Shown: positions 11,801 through 23,159, counted from the first letter of the stretch. The stretch is 64,000 nt of DNA from Galaxea fascicularis (GCA_948470475.1 OX419336.1:41952329-42016328), one strand, 5' to 3'. The notes: a model not told the origin generated them from the letters alone. Translations and numbers: made by a program.

Positions 11801-14800
11801 TAAATTCAAAACCCTGTGAATTACCTGTGAACAAACAGCATATCGCCCATTCCGTGAACTTCAAAATGATTGAAAAGATGCTCATCCATCTTTTTCAGCA
11901 GTAGTCTGACATGCTCTAATGTGTGGTGAACAAAATAACAGTCCCCATAATAGCTAACCATTGTAAATGCACTGTACGCAATTTGTTATTTGACTTGTTT
12001 ATCCCCACAGTTATGTGGTACCTTAGGGTTGACGCGGTCTTCGCAGTTCAAACTTTAGATTCACTTGTCACCTAATCACAATGCATTAGTTTTTTTTATG
12101 ATCACAGCGGCCTAAACGAAAAAATCGAATTCCCATCACAAGCTGTAATGTTCTACGGGGTAGCCTTGAAGAAAATAGGTTTTTTAATCGATCATTACTG
12201 GGCTGTCATTTGATTTTACTACCAGCACTAAACAGAATACAATATGAAGAACCTTTTTCTCTATCACCTATTTCCTTTAAGAGCTGGCTTCCCCAGAGAA
12301 AAAGGAAACTGAGCCTTGTAATAATGGCTCTCGTATTTAGCGCGAAACTCATGACTTGCCCTTTGGGGATTTGTCTGTATAGCCCCTAATTAGCATGCCA
12401 GCAAGCTTGCCTACCCCGCCCAACCAACTTGATGATATACATGATTTGCTACCGTAAAGATGTTCAAAAGCTAACATTTCTAGTGTTAACGTCAGCTTTA
12501 CATTGTCAACTAAGTTGATAAAACCACATTTTCTGGTATTACTCTCCAACTGAAGCAGGACCACAGTTTTTAAAACTAAACCCCTTAATTCTATTCTTAA
12601 GGCCTTGCTGTTTTGGAAACGGGAATAAGCTATAACAGCCATAATTCCCGGGGTACAACAACTGAACTTACTGATTTTGTCTAGCATTCCATCATCATGG
12701 AAGTCACTCTTAACTGTCTCCATGTAATTCACAAAACACCTGTAAGCTTCTGCTTCCGACCCCAGCACAATTAAAAATCGGCTCAAAATATCGTTCATTC
12801 CTTGAACATAGCCAACATCTATGACAAAAAAAGGAACATTGCTCAACATTGTAAGAAAAACGTGTAATTTGTACTTCTAAATACAGGACTGGGTAGTTCA
12901 ATCGAAAAAAGTTTAAATTTCCGAGGATTCTCACTCAGATGATTGTGCTGCAACAATTTGTACATAAAGTTAAGGAAAATACGGGACTTGAGAAGACAAA
13001 AAAATACTTTGTGCACAAAACTGCAATATTCTACACGATGTTCTTCTTGTGGAAGCACTAATGATGTAAACAATTCTGTTCAAAACGAAAAACATCATTA
13101 CATAAGGAAATCTTGCCTAACAGGACCAGTAGTATGGTTTAATAATTTTCTTTTCAAATATTAAAGAGATACACAAATAAACCCAATGTACTGTATTGTG
13201 GGGTTTAATTTATAGTATCAACAGTACGTGTACTCCAAACTCATTGCATGTTAAGAAGTGAAGCGAAAAAGGTCAATGACTGAATGAACGAAAAAACGAA
13301 CGAACGAACGAACGAACGATCGCATGATCGAACGATCGAACAAATCAACAAAAAGACGGACGAACGAACCAACGGAAGAACGAACAAATGAACGAAAATA
13401 AAACATTACGATTGGCTCACAATCACTCTTATCTTTACGAGTTCATAATTATTTTACGTTAATTCAATTGAAAGCACATTATTTAACCTTGATGATAAGC
13501 ACTATACGTGATTAAAATATCCCGCAGCACCAGAAGATTTGGGTTTCCCTTTCCCCTGAAAAGAAAAGCAAAGTACCACCATTACCCAGAATATATATAA
13601 AAAATGAAATTATTTGGATATCACTTACTCTTACAAAGACATTAAACAGTGTACTTTCCTGTGTCTATGCCCAACCCAGGATACTGCACAAATCAAATGA
13701 CTCATAACAATTAAGCAAAATTTGTGGTTAACAAGACATTGATCATTACATTAATGAAGAACATCACAGCTCTGGACATGAGCGGTTAAATTAAAAGTCA
13801 GTGTTGCATTCAATGGAAGCCTGCTTAAGGTTCCATTGTAGAATCAAATTCGCCACACTGGGATTAGCAAAAGTTAAGCATTTCATAGGATAATTCAAAA
13901 CGTTCAATTTTACAAAGAAATATATAAAGTAGGCAGAGAGTGTATGCTAATGGCATACCAAAATTATTAAATCCAAACTTCTGCAATATTACTCTCATAT
14001 CTTATTAAGATAATGGTATGTATTGAAACTGCAACAAGAGAAAATAAATTTAAAATGGACTTCCTTGACCAAAAGTTGTGGATTTTGGTTTACATTTCAA
14101 GACATAAAAGTAATGTCTTGCATTTTATATTTCTTTGAATTAAGCCCTTATTTTTCACTGCTTACCCAAAGTAAATGTGAGATCTGTCAGTCCTAGGTAC
14201 ATCTTTGTCAATAACCCTGATAGATGAGTGTAATTTCCCTAAGTCCACCAGCTGCCGCTGAGCATGAAGCTAAAAGTTGAGTTTTGAATTGATCAGTTAA
14301 CTCAATCTCTTATACATACACTGTACACTGTAGTCATGGCTTGATTTTCTATAATTGTAAGGGTAAGGATAAATGAGGAATAAATGATGAACAAGTTTGA
14401 TTTATTCAAGGAAGACAAGACAAGACTTTTAATATTAAATTGACACAAGAAATTTTACCCATTAACCTGGCACCAAAGAAAGCAGGGCTGATCTGGGTGG
14501 ACCAGGAGAGTGCAGGAAAGAAAGGTTGAAGAAAAATGTTTTGTCATCATCATCATCATCATCATCATTGTCATCATTGTCATCACCACAGACAAATATG
14601 AATAATGTGTGCTGGTATTAAATTTAATGATAAGCAGCATATGCAAACCTTTGCTGTTAAATTAAGAAACACAAGTTGATCCTCTCCCACATGGGCTGCC
14701 TTCTGTTCTGCTATGGTTCCACATGACTCATACTGATTCCTTTCGCTTTTGTCCTGTTCATGAGGATGAGCTCCATCACAGGTCCAACACTCCCTTAAAT

Positions 14801-17800
14801 ACAAAGGTATTGATTCAGGGATACCTGGTTCTGCTGGAGGCTGATATGTCTGCATTAGTTCTTTCCATCTTGATTTCAAGGCTTCATATTGAGCATCATT
14901 TTCTGCAGCTAGAGCTTCTCTTTCCCTACAAGGAATAACAAAAACAAATTTCGTTGAGACCCTGAACAGATGATGGTGTTCTCATAAGTATGCAGCCATC
15001 TCCACACAGTAACAATAATTGTTAAACCCACACAACTTGTAAGTAATAATAGTATCTCTTCCTGGCTAAACACTTTACAATTATCTCCTTGATAATTGAC
15101 CATGTTTTCCCAGTTAACGGTTGTTGGCTTGCAAATTCAACTGTACTGTAAGTAATCAATATAATATATGTCCAGTATGTTCTTGACATACAGTACATGT
15201 AATTCCTTAATTACGTACACTGTATCAGTTCAGTCTCAATAATAATTTGATGTATAAATTAGTTTACTGTGAGCTACAGTGTAAACCTTTCTATCGTGAA
15301 AATTGTGTGTATTTAGTAAGAGTGTAAAATTCATACCACACTCACTGCAATGGTAAACAGTAAATTTGAGTCCTTTTGCAGCAATATAATATGCTTAGCT
15401 GATTTAAGGTGATTCCTTAGAAATAAAACTTCCCGATGAATTTTTTTTAAACTTTCCCTGAATGTTCTCTACCGAGCACTGTTTCGAAAAATACAATAAA
15501 AATGATAGGTCACCATTCTCGTTTAAGAGATGCGACGGGCCAATCTTGCCCCATTTATGCGTGTACTCGTTCTAATCACGCACGTTATTCATCGGTCCAC
15601 GTTACATTTTGCGGTAGCTCGAAACATAGTTTTTAAAAGAGATACTCGGGAAAAAACTTGACAGGTAGAAAGTGTCGAGCATATAGGACAATATCATATA
15701 AAATTTGTGGAAACATCACACTATTTAAAACGACGTGGACGTAAAGAGTTGGTAGAGTCGTTATTTTCGCGGTCATAATTTGCATCACAGAGCAACGGTT
15801 TCGTGCACTCTTTCACCTATATCTTTTTTTCCTTCCGATAAAATTTTTTAGTTTTTTTTGAAATAAAGGAGGATAATATGTACACTATTATTATGCAATA
15901 AAAAATATAGGTCACCATGCTCGTTTAAAAGAAAACGAACATTTATTTCGCTATCGAGTTAAGCTTGATGGAAATTCTTTCGTTGTCAGTACGTGCACGC
16001 GCTAATTTGTGCGTGCTAATGACGCGAAATCGTGCGCAGTAGGGATGCGCAATGCAATACTGAGGAATCACCTTAACACACTTGCTATTAATTTGAATAC
16101 CATTACTTGGTTTGGACATTGCCTAATAATTAACAACTATTCACCAAAGAAGAGGTGAATAATAATATTATTACAATTGTTTCAGTACATACCACACAAG
16201 CTGAATAACCAGCATAATTTCCTCTTTAGAAAACAAAACAGGAAGCCATTTTCTTCTGTTCGGCTGCTCAGAGTTGAATACAACTTTGCTAATCAACCCT
16301 GAGTTAATCAATCAAAATGCCTGAAAAACACTATTCACTTATGTGGTATAATCTGTGTTTAAATAAGTGCATGAACCAATTACATCCCTTTTAATCATTT
16401 GCATGTAGATTTAGTTGATGTATAATTCTGTTTCCAACTGATAACAACCATTTACAGACTGAGGTACCTCCTGGTAGATGAGAATGGATACAATCCAAAG
16501 AGGAAACTCCAAACTTCCTTCCTTATCTTGCCATCAATTCCACCTGGACAATGAAAATTCAACAAATAGATTGCATTTTGGTCTGAAGATTTCAGGATTC
16601 AGGTTTCATGAGCACCTGTTCTCTCTTCTTTTCCTAATGCAAACTATAAAGTGTTTTGATCCATTCTTCATTCAAAATCAGCTTCCAAATACATAACTCT
16701 TCAGTATAAAACACTGTTGCCCTGCAATTGACTTCAAGTCATCATCAACCTTAGCTCTTGTGTAAATTTGTACAACGCTATGAGCAAATACCTCACCTGT
16801 AAGTTTGTGAACTATCCAGTTTAGACTGTATGTTGATTTTAGACTTTCCTCATATTTATTATATGTATTTCAGAAACTACAGTATATGAACAAGACAATT
16901 ATTAGAAAAAAGGGGTTGGGTTAACTTTCAGTAATTTAATAATAGTAATAGTGATAATAATAATAATAACAAGGCTACAAAATGTTGACAAAATGATGAT
17001 GATGATGATGACAACATTATCAGTGTTTTGCAGGATATGTAATTGCACTGATCAATCATCCCTGCATATATTGAGGAAAACCTTGTGCAGAGAAATGGAA
17101 AATATTTCAATTGAGTTACATTTTCAAGTTTACATGTTTCTGGGGAGCAGGGTTGGTGCAGTGGTGAGAGCGCTCACCTTCCACCAATGTGTCCCGGGTT
17201 CGATTCTCGCACTTGGTGTCATGAGTGGGCTGAGTTTGTTGATTCTCTACTCTGCCCCGAGAGGTTTTTCTCCGGGTCCTCTGGTTTTCCCCTCTCCTCA
17301 AAAACCAACATTTGATTTGATTTAGAGTTTATTTGATTTTGAGGGCCACAGAGTCATCAGTGTCTTAGGAATACTGTTAAGTGTTTCACCCTCTTTAAAT
17401 AAAGCCTATTATTTTATTGTTATTATCAAGTACGTATTAATTAACTATCATGGCAAGAGGCATATAGTGCTTCCCGTTAGTGTTCAAATTTTTGTACCTA
17501 TTTTGACTGTTGTCATAATCATAAAATAACGTAACACACACTCAAGATAGATTAGGCTATCAATATGATACCTTTAAATATTGCTCTCCTGAGAGCCGAT
17601 TCCTTTACAACTCTTCCATCTTTATCCAAAAATGTCTCCCATACATCAAAACTCAAAGGTCTTGTGCGCTCACTGATTTGAACAGGGCTTTCATCATTTA
17701 ATCCCGACCAGTCTGAACAATCAGCAGCACCTCTCTGGCCATTGACAAACAAAGGTTTACTTTCATGTGGTCCTCCAGCCCTTTCGCTCATCCCTGTATT

Positions 17801-17896
17801 TTCAAGCGGGTTTCCACCCAGGAATGACTGGATTTTAAAAGCAAACAAGAGTATAAACAAGCAAATTGCCAACCCCTTATTTAACTTGTTGTACAT
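8845..17896 (-). CDS. TBC-domain Rab GTPase-activating protein
   Basis: Exons (minus, 5' to 3'): 17896 or 17827-17572, 16543-16468, 14925-14649, 14257-14166, 13555-13488, 12818-12672, 11915-11825, 10840-10692, 10048-9907, 8965-8845, ending in TGA. All join in phase with GT-AG borders, giving 495 codons from the ATG at 17896. The entry helix PLSFDVWETFLDKDGR leads into GGIDGKIRKEVWSFLFGLYP. IDKDVPRTDR carries the arginine finger (about R248) and GYVQGMND the glutamine finger (about Q285), so the GAP should be active. RWIVLTFKREFPF and a Glu/Arg-rich segment follow. TBC proteins speed GTP hydrolysis by Rabs on membranes. By eye it is closest to the TBC1D25 and TBC1D15/17 groups. A 277-nt exon adds a Cys-containing loop before the arginine finger. 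The start is uncertain: a good acceptor at 17828-17830 suggests missing 5' exons, since otherwise the first residues form a hydrophobic run. Confidence 0.92.
9080..9335. mobile_element. MITE-like copy, GGGGCGCTTTCCATT family
   Basis: About 250 bp inside the last TBC intron, recognisable by GGAAAACCAGGAAATTCTGG and AAATGGTACATACC. It is closely similar to the better-preserved copy at 28761-29024, with a further fragment near 19490-19585 in the opposite orientation. Its terminal repeats are degraded here. Short open frames inside it are repeat sequence, not exons. Confidence 0.7.
11500..11680 (+). repeat. Probable retroelement 3' tail
   Basis: The segment ends in AAATAAATTGTTGTTGTTG, the same tail motif seen after the LINE fragment near 22705 (AAATAAATTGTTGTTG). 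The upstream stretch is open but matches nothing by itself. It lies in an intron of the TBC gene. The assignment rests on the shared tail only. Confidence 0.35.
13284..13400. repeat. Degenerate GAAC tetranucleotide tandem repeat
   Basis: Runs of (GAAC)n, clean at about 13295-13320 and degenerate on both sides, lie in the TBC intron between the exons at 13488-13555 and 12672-12818. Confidence 0.9.
14534..14585. repeat. CAT trinucleotide microsatellite
   Basis: A run of eight clean CAT units followed by interrupted TGTCATCAT units lies in a TBC intron. The methionine-rich open frame it creates on the minus strand is an artefact. Confidence 0.9.
15404..16076. mobile_element. piggyBac-like MITE with TTAA ends
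   Basis: A 673-bp element with inverted ends TTAAGGTGATTCCT and AGGAATCACCTTAA. The outermost TTAA on both sides fits the TTAA target duplication of piggyBac transposons. It has no transposase frame. An internal GCGCATCCCTACTGCGCAC block (on the minus strand, near 16032-16050) is shared with the element at 34532-35194. It sits in a TBC intron. Confidence 0.75.
16933..17010. repeat. Microsatellites (AAT)n and (GAT)n
   Basis: A run of AAT/TAA units is followed within about 30 bp by GATGATGATGATGATG, immediately upstream of a SINE. It is non-coding intronic sequence. Confidence 0.85.
17146..17440 (+). mobile_element. tRNA-derived SINE
   Basis: The head carries an A-box-like GTTGGTGCAGTGGTGAGAGC and a B box GGTTCGATTCT spaced as in a tRNA. 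A body with CTCTGCCCCGAGAGGTTTTT and a 3' tail near AAATAAAGCC follow. It lies in a TBC intron. RNA polymerase III transcription is expected from the boxes but cannot be shown from sequence. Confidence 0.8.
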
Positions 17897-18383
17897 GTAA
17901 TTAAACTAATGGGTTCCAGATGGACTGAGAATGCACAGAAGTGATTTAATATTTGCACGGTCTAAGATTTTCAGGAGTAGAGTGCGGGAGCATTAATCTT
18001 ACATTCGTTTCGCAAGCTAAAGCCAAAGTCGCTGAGTTTGCAAACGTATCGTCCGAAGTAACTGAAGCTGTCGTGTCATGCAGTGCATAAAATTAAAGAT
18101 GAAAGATCGCAAGATTGCACCTTTAGTGAAGATAACGATGGGAACTCGAGTGCGAAAGGAAAGAAACTCACCCTAGTTCACCCCATAGTTTCGTCAGATT
18201 TTTGCTCAACAAAAATAGAGATGTTTTGTGCTTCTTCCCAATGAGGCCAGGGTACAAAGCCGAGAAAAGTCTGAGAAGGTTTGGCCACTAATGCAAAACA
18301 TGGCGACTTCGAAAGGCTGATGATATTACCTTACACCCATAGAAATAACAGTATAGTGTCTTTGTTGAACTTGACAAAAAGAG
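17897..18383. promoter_or_regulatory. Shared head-to-head promoter region, TBC gene and complexin
   Basis: The two start codons lie 487 bp apart on opposite strands, so this interval or its immediate edges should carry both promoters. A minus-strand stretch near 18150-18280 stays open for about 40 codons and ends near GGTGAG, so it could be a 5' exon of the TBC gene. I could not join it in frame. No TATA box stands out. Confidence 0.5.
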
Positions 18384-18749
18384 ATGAATTCAATAGCTAA
18401 AGCTGCGGTATCAAGCAAGTTTTCTTCTGTTACCAAGAGCTTGGGTTTGGATGATAAAGACAAGGAGGAAGTTGAAGGACCCTCTGCGAAAGAACTGCGA
18501 AAATTCGAGGAAGAGAATGCGGCAGCGAGGGCAAAGCGTCAGGAGCAGCATGCCAAACGAAGTGTTGAGAGAGAAAAGAAACGAGAGGAAATAAGGGCTA
18601 AATACGGGTTAAAGGAAGGACAAGCAAGAAACAATGGAAGAGGAAGTACAACAAGGAACACAAATGAGAAGCCAAGTGATAACCTTAATGGTACCAGCAC
18701 CGCAAGGAAAGATGGCGAAAGCGAAGGAAAACAGTGTAAAGTAATGTAA
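18384..18749 (+). CDS. CPLX: Complexin-like SNARE regulator with CaaX box, intronless
   Basis: A single uninterrupted 121-codon frame from ATG at 18384 to TAA. Complexins bind assembled SNARE complexes through a central alpha helix and clamp or promote calcium-triggered exocytosis. Residues about 37-76 form a charged helix ending in REEIRAKYGLKEG, which matches the signature end of the complexin central helix (IRxKYGIKK in vertebrates). The N-terminal accessory part is KFSSVTKSLGLDDKDKEE. The C-terminal tail is rich in Asn, Gly and Ser and ends in Cys-Lys-Val-Met, a CaaX-type motif predicting farnesylation, as in vertebrate complexins 3/4. The length fits the family (about 110-160). No intron interrupts the frame. 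It is divergently arranged with the TBC gene. Alternatives are unlikely, though a non-neuronal role cannot be excluded. Confidence 0.88.
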   Translation: MNSIAKAAVSSKFSSVTKSLGLDDKDKEEVEGPSAKELRKFEEENAAARAKRQEQHAKRSVEREKKREEIRAKYGLKEGQARNNGRGSTTRNTNEKPSDNLNGTSTARKDGESEGKQCKVM

Positions 18750-19142
18750 GGTACATTAATTGGGACATGAAATACAATGTATGTGTACTTGTTTGACAGA
18801 GAATGCATCCTTTGGTCGATTATTAACGAATTGTATTTCCACCATAGATGTGTTCATTAACTGGTATTATTATACATATACTATCTCTTTTCTGATTGGC
18901 CAAAAGCGCACAGTGAACATTCCAATTCAGCGCTTGTGAGTTCATACCTGCAGATTATACAATAATCATGTCAAGGACATTCAAGGTCACTGGTAATCAT
19001 GTCTTGTGTATGACCCCTAGCCTGTGCATGATTTCCAAGGATTACCTACACTATACTGAATGTTCCACAGCTAAAACTGGGGAATATCTGGTGTCAATAT
19101 TCCCCAAACACCGCTGCAAAAAATATTTGAAGGATCATTAAA

Positions 19143-19311
19143 ACACAATAGTCTCCAAATATGCTTGGATATTTGTCCTTGGATATCATCAGTTCCTCAG
19201 AGCTCATAATTTTCCTTGAGCTTCACTCTTGGAAAATGTTCACTTCTCGGAACAGATAATGCCCACGGACAAATATCCACGCCAAATGGAGACTATTGTT
19301 TATATATTCGT
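19143..19311. mobile_element. Foldback MITE
   Basis: The ends ACAATAGTCTCCAAATATGC and its imperfect complement GCCAAATGGAGACTATTGT bracket an inner complementary pair, GGATATTTGTCC and GGACAAATATCC. The whole 169-bp unit can fold on itself. No coding capacity. Confidence 0.75.
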
Positions 19312-19489
19312 TTAGATAATGCGCAGGCCATTTGAATGGTGCATGAACAATACATTTTGGCCTTTTTCTTTGGGAAGTGACTTATTAATGTGTGTTTTGA
19401 TTCAAAAAGCTTGAAATTGTCTTAAGTTTACATTGAAAAAGCGTGGCTCGACTAGCCCCTGGTATGTGGAAGTCAAGGGATGCTTGCCA

Positions 19490-19585
19490 CATACACGATC
19501 CATCTGGGTGGAAATTTGTTTTGTAAATATTCAATGGCACAGCTTTCCGACCAGAATTTCTGGGTTTCCTGTGTAAATGGTAAGG
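19490..19585 (-). mobile_element. Fragment of the GGGGCGCTTTCCATT MITE family
   Basis: On the minus strand it reads ACCATTTACACAGGAAACCC and CAGAAATTCTGGTCGGAAA, parallel to the copies at 9080 and 28761. Only one side of the element is recognisable. Confidence 0.6.
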
Positions 19586-19983
19586 ACCCTAGGTTTCCAA
19601 GATACATGCATGAGAGTTTGCACTTTCCACAATGAACAAAACCATAATAAGATAACCCCTGTTGTGTTTTTAAGGAAGTCCCACCCTACACTGAGCAGAA
19701 GCTCTTTTTATGATAACCAATGAACTTGAAAAGCGAGTCCAATCAAATAAATGAAACCTAACCTATTCTGAGCCCATTATTAAATTGAGTATTTTCACCT
19801 GGGCTCCATGTCAAAGAAATAGCTGGAAAGAGATTGTTAATACTGCTTCATGGTTATATTGTTCAATAAAATGTGAAAATTCACTTTTCTGTTTTATTAT
19901 GTTTTATTTTGATCAGTTAACAATATACTTGTCACATTGATCTCCTGCTGAACTTGACAAACAGAAACACAAGATACGGTTAT

Positions 19984-21498
19984 CTAAAAGTGAACTGGTC
20001 TGATCTTCATTTCAGCTCTCTTAGCAGAATAATGGTGTCCTTTCCAGTGATACCAGTTTACTCCATCTGCAGATGATGAATGTGAGCCATGGTGATAAAC
20101 ACCATTCAGGTTGGAGCTGTGGCAGCTGCCATACCACCAGGCTCCTTTATAGGACGCAGCACAATTACTGGACCAGGAATCATTGTCCTGATCCTTGGTT
20201 GAAAATGGCTGACCACGATGTCCTGACAGGGAATCACCAGCAGTTCCTGAGAAAAAAAAATGCAGAAGCTTAATAAAGGGATACAAAGCACCCTTGAATG
20301 GGTCTGATAGAATAAATGGGTCCAGTCCTCCCAACCTAATCTTGTGTATGGTGTAGAGGGCTGTAGTGTCATGAAACAAAGATCCAAGCAGTTCGTTACT
20401 CTGACAAATCTCACTGAGATGAAGATAGCTCAGTGGACCAATCAGAACCTGAAGAAATTGCATCCAATGCAGGTGTCTCATAAACTGAGAAATTGGTGTG
20501 AGTTTTGTCAACCAACCACAGAGCTGAGTGAAGTAAAACCAAACCAAACTAAACGAGAATAATTTCGACACTCGGTTCAAAATCGCTCCAATCAACTGAT
20601 AATGACCTGAGTAGGTTCCAATGCTCAGTTGATACTTGGCCCTGTCACTGGTCACTGCAAACACGTCATACTCAGCATATGCGGTTTTGCCAGTAGTATC
20701 CTCCAGATCAACTCGAAGCCTGTTCCTAGGTTTGGTCAGCCGATGAATCTTGTCCAGTCCAAGCCAAAACTCGCCATTCAGGTTTCCAAAGCCACGCTTG
20801 TAGTCAGCCCAACCGCGGTAAAAGTTAACCGAGCCGTCCAGTCTCTTTTGGAACACTGTCCATCCCCCACCGGCTGTTTTTTGGTCACAGAACACATCAA
20901 AAGGACCTGAACCGTCAGGGTCGATTGTATAAATGCCGCTGATTTTGTCACCGGATTTGTACACCTCTGCACAGTTCTTTTTAACTGTGGAGAGAGAAAT
21001 GAAAGCGTATTGTTGTAAAATAACTGCGCAGTAGTTTATAAAAAAAAAAAAACGTTTATCCTCGTGGGAGCATTTTACGCACGCAAGGTACTGCTTGCGT
21101 GACCACGACTCTCGCAGCCGGCTTTAAAAAGTGAAATTACATAGCTTTACATCGTAAATTTACCGAACTAAAGAAATTATACCCGCGAGGAAAACGATCC
21201 GTGTGGGAGGTGAATTTATGTCTCACCGATCCTAACCTTTAGGAGTGCTGTTGTTTCCTTTCAGTATGTTGATATCTCGTTGCACCTGAGTGAGCTGCTG
21301 CTTCATATCCTTCAGAAGAGTTTCAATCTTCTTATTTGGAGCCTCGTAGAAGTACACGTTGTTACAGTGCTGAGTACCTTTTGGAGTCGGGGCCCCATTT
21401 TTGACACTTTTCCCTGGTTTAGCTGAGGTTTGGTTTATCGCGAACACCACGATGAAGATGAAACGGATCACTCGAAATCCTGCTGCAAAACAAAACAT
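19984..21498 (-). CDS. Secreted fibrinogen-domain protein (ficolin/tachylectin-like)
   Basis: Three exons: 21498-21237, 20984-20607, 20246-19984 (TAG). All junctions are GT-AG and phase-consistent, giving 300 residues. The N-terminus FIFIVVFAINQTSA is a signal peptide. Residues about 55-85 (IETLLKDMKQQLTQVQRDIN) look like a short coiled coil. The rest is a complete fibrinogen C-terminal domain: NCAEVYKSG start, FDVFCDQ, GGGWTVFQKR, WLGLDKIHRLT, calcium-site STKDQDNDSW, NCAASYKGAWWYGSCHSSN and ending KRAEMKIRPVHF. The four domain cysteines are present. Such proteins are secreted lectins that bind acetylated sugars in innate immunity or matrix. The ligand cannot be told from sequence. The bases just after the chosen ATG read TTTTGTTTTGCAG, a good acceptor, so an extra 5' exon is possible. 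The open frame through the second intron, toward the acceptor near 20250, is intronic. Confidence 0.95.
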
Positions 21499-22199
21499 TG
21501 TGACAATTCAGTGAGGTGGTCAACTACGATCTAGTCAAGATAACAGAAGACTGTTCCAGTGCCTCATCTCACTGCACTTAAGTTTTGCCTGAGGTAGCAA
21601 ACAAGAAATTTAATCGTGTATCCAATGTCAATGTTCTCTATTCACCGGTCACAAAACACAATAGGTTTGCTCTCAGAGCCATGACACTTTCTCACCATGG
21701 AATGCTCCTTTTGTACTTCTTAGTAAGAAGTTGTAACAGCAATTTCCACTTATTTCAAATAAACTCTAGAACTGTAAAGTTCTCAGGCTCACTTCTTCGA
21801 TCACTGATACTTTTAATCTTAACGTACCCAGCCACAAAACAAACGGGAAACAGGCTCGGTGTTTTCTCAAATGATTCCTGATGTATTCTTTCTTCCCGTG
21901 CGGGTGTTTACATACACACATACTTTATTGAGACTCCCTTCAACAGGGCTTTTCAGTCACTGAACACAGAATACTGATCATGTAAACACGCCTGGTTAAT
22001 CAATTCCCCATAAGAAGTTTCCTTTAAAAAGTTTTACCTTTAAGGAAAAATCTATCACGGCGACGAGCAAACAATATCAGCAATTATATTCATTTGACTT
22101 CGTGTGAATCAGTGATGTATATGAAATAAATCTGATACATGAACTGCGGAAGTGATATCCAAAGCTTTAACTACGCATCAATTGTCACTCCTAAAATCA

Positions 22200-22740
22200 A
22201 ACAGAAAACTTAATTTTTATATCTCTTTTGAAACAGACACCGAAAAAGCTGAATTCTTCTGACAGTATCAAGACTCCCCTCCACAGATCTGCTATCCGCA
22301 ATATATTTGCACTTGGGAATCATCAACTTCACACTGAAACAGGAAGTTACACTGTACCCAAAACTCCTGAACACTTAAGAATCTGCACCTTGTGCTACTC
22401 CAATGAAATTAAAAATGAATGTCACGTCATGTTATTTTGCTCATTTTATAGTACGTCTCGCTCCAAACGTTTTGATGTTATCATGAAAAATTCAACTTCT
22501 TTAAAGACTTAGAATTGTCAATTCAAAAATTGTGTTCTTTTTTTAACAATATTGACCCCATTATCTGCAGATCTGTTGCTACTTCTGTTTATGACATCGA
22601 GAATTATAGACACACAATGTTATTTTAGAATTCGCTTTTTTTAGAAATCTACATTTGTAAAACTGAGGGAATGCCATGTATTTATATGGAAATCTGGACC
22701 GAAATAAATTGTTGTTGTACTTGTTGAAATCAAATAAAGG
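22200..22740 (+). pseudogene. LINE (non-LTR retrotransposon) ORF2 C-terminal fragment
   Basis: The frame 22228-22512 contains RNIFALGNHQLHTETGSY, then PEHLRICTLC and ECHVMLFCSFY. This is the zinc-knuckle-like C-x-x-C...H...C arrangement found at the C-terminus of many LINE ORF2 proteins. No reverse transcriptase or endonuclease part precedes it, and the tail AAATAAATTGTTGTTG follows near 22705, so it is a 5'-truncated dead copy. Confidence 0.7.
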
Positions 22741-22862
22741 TCAGGATCCTCGCAGTTGTGGATGTAACGGATTTCAACGGGGTTTGACTGCCATGACATG
22801 ATTTCAGGACTTCGTTTGGAATCGTTATGATATAAGCTACGGTTACATCACACTTGCGAAAT

Positions 22863-23096
22863 TCATGCTTCGTTGTTTGGGTCTTCCTTGCTGGTGTAAA
22901 TTCGATCTACACCGCTATAACTGAAGAGCACCGAAATTATGGTCACTGCGATTCCTTGCAAGATAGTGAAAATATGGTTGTACAAAGTCATGTACATGGT
23001 CGAGCAATCGAAGGTTGAACTGAACGAAACCTCGGCCGGTAAGAACCTGTGAAACTCACGAATGACGTAAAACAAAGACAACAAAAGATTGGACAC
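22863..23096 (-). other. Orphan open frame with hydrophobic segment, possible terminal exon
   Basis: A 77-codon minus-strand frame runs from an in-frame ATG to a stop. It contains one clear hydrophobic stretch, IFTILQGIAVTIISVLF, after a Cys-Tyr-rich region and before a charged tail (YTSKEDPNNEA). A possible acceptor (TTTGCCGTAG) sits just before it near 23105, so it could be a last exon. I recognise no family and found no partner exon. It may be chance. Confidence 0.25.
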
Positions 23097-23159
23097 AACA
23101 GCCTACGGCAAAGCAATACGGCTCACAACACAAAGAAAACCTCGTGAGGTTCTTACACT

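Larger units (their letters stand above)
18750..19983. other. Intergenic region between convergent complexin and fibrinogen-domain genes
   Basis: No exon seen. It contains a foldback element (19143-19311), a fragment of the GGGGCGCTTTCCATT family (about 19490-19585) and AATAAA-type signals: AATAAA on the plus strand near 19865 and its complement near 19892-19908, suited to the minus-strand gene that stops at 19984. Confidence 0.6.

Noticed and set aside
12349..12671. Open frame continuing past the TBC exon ending at 12672
   Set aside because: A strong donor (ATCA|GTAAGT) ends the exon there. Downstream translation has no domain features.
17116..17325. Open frames across the SINE near 17150
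   Set aside because: They fall entirely within a tRNA-derived SINE.
20247..20606. Open reading frame through the middle of the fibrinogen-domain gene
   Set aside because: It is in frame by chance, but has GT-AG borders, and its removal restores the continuous TYSG-TAGDSL segment of the domain. It is an intron.
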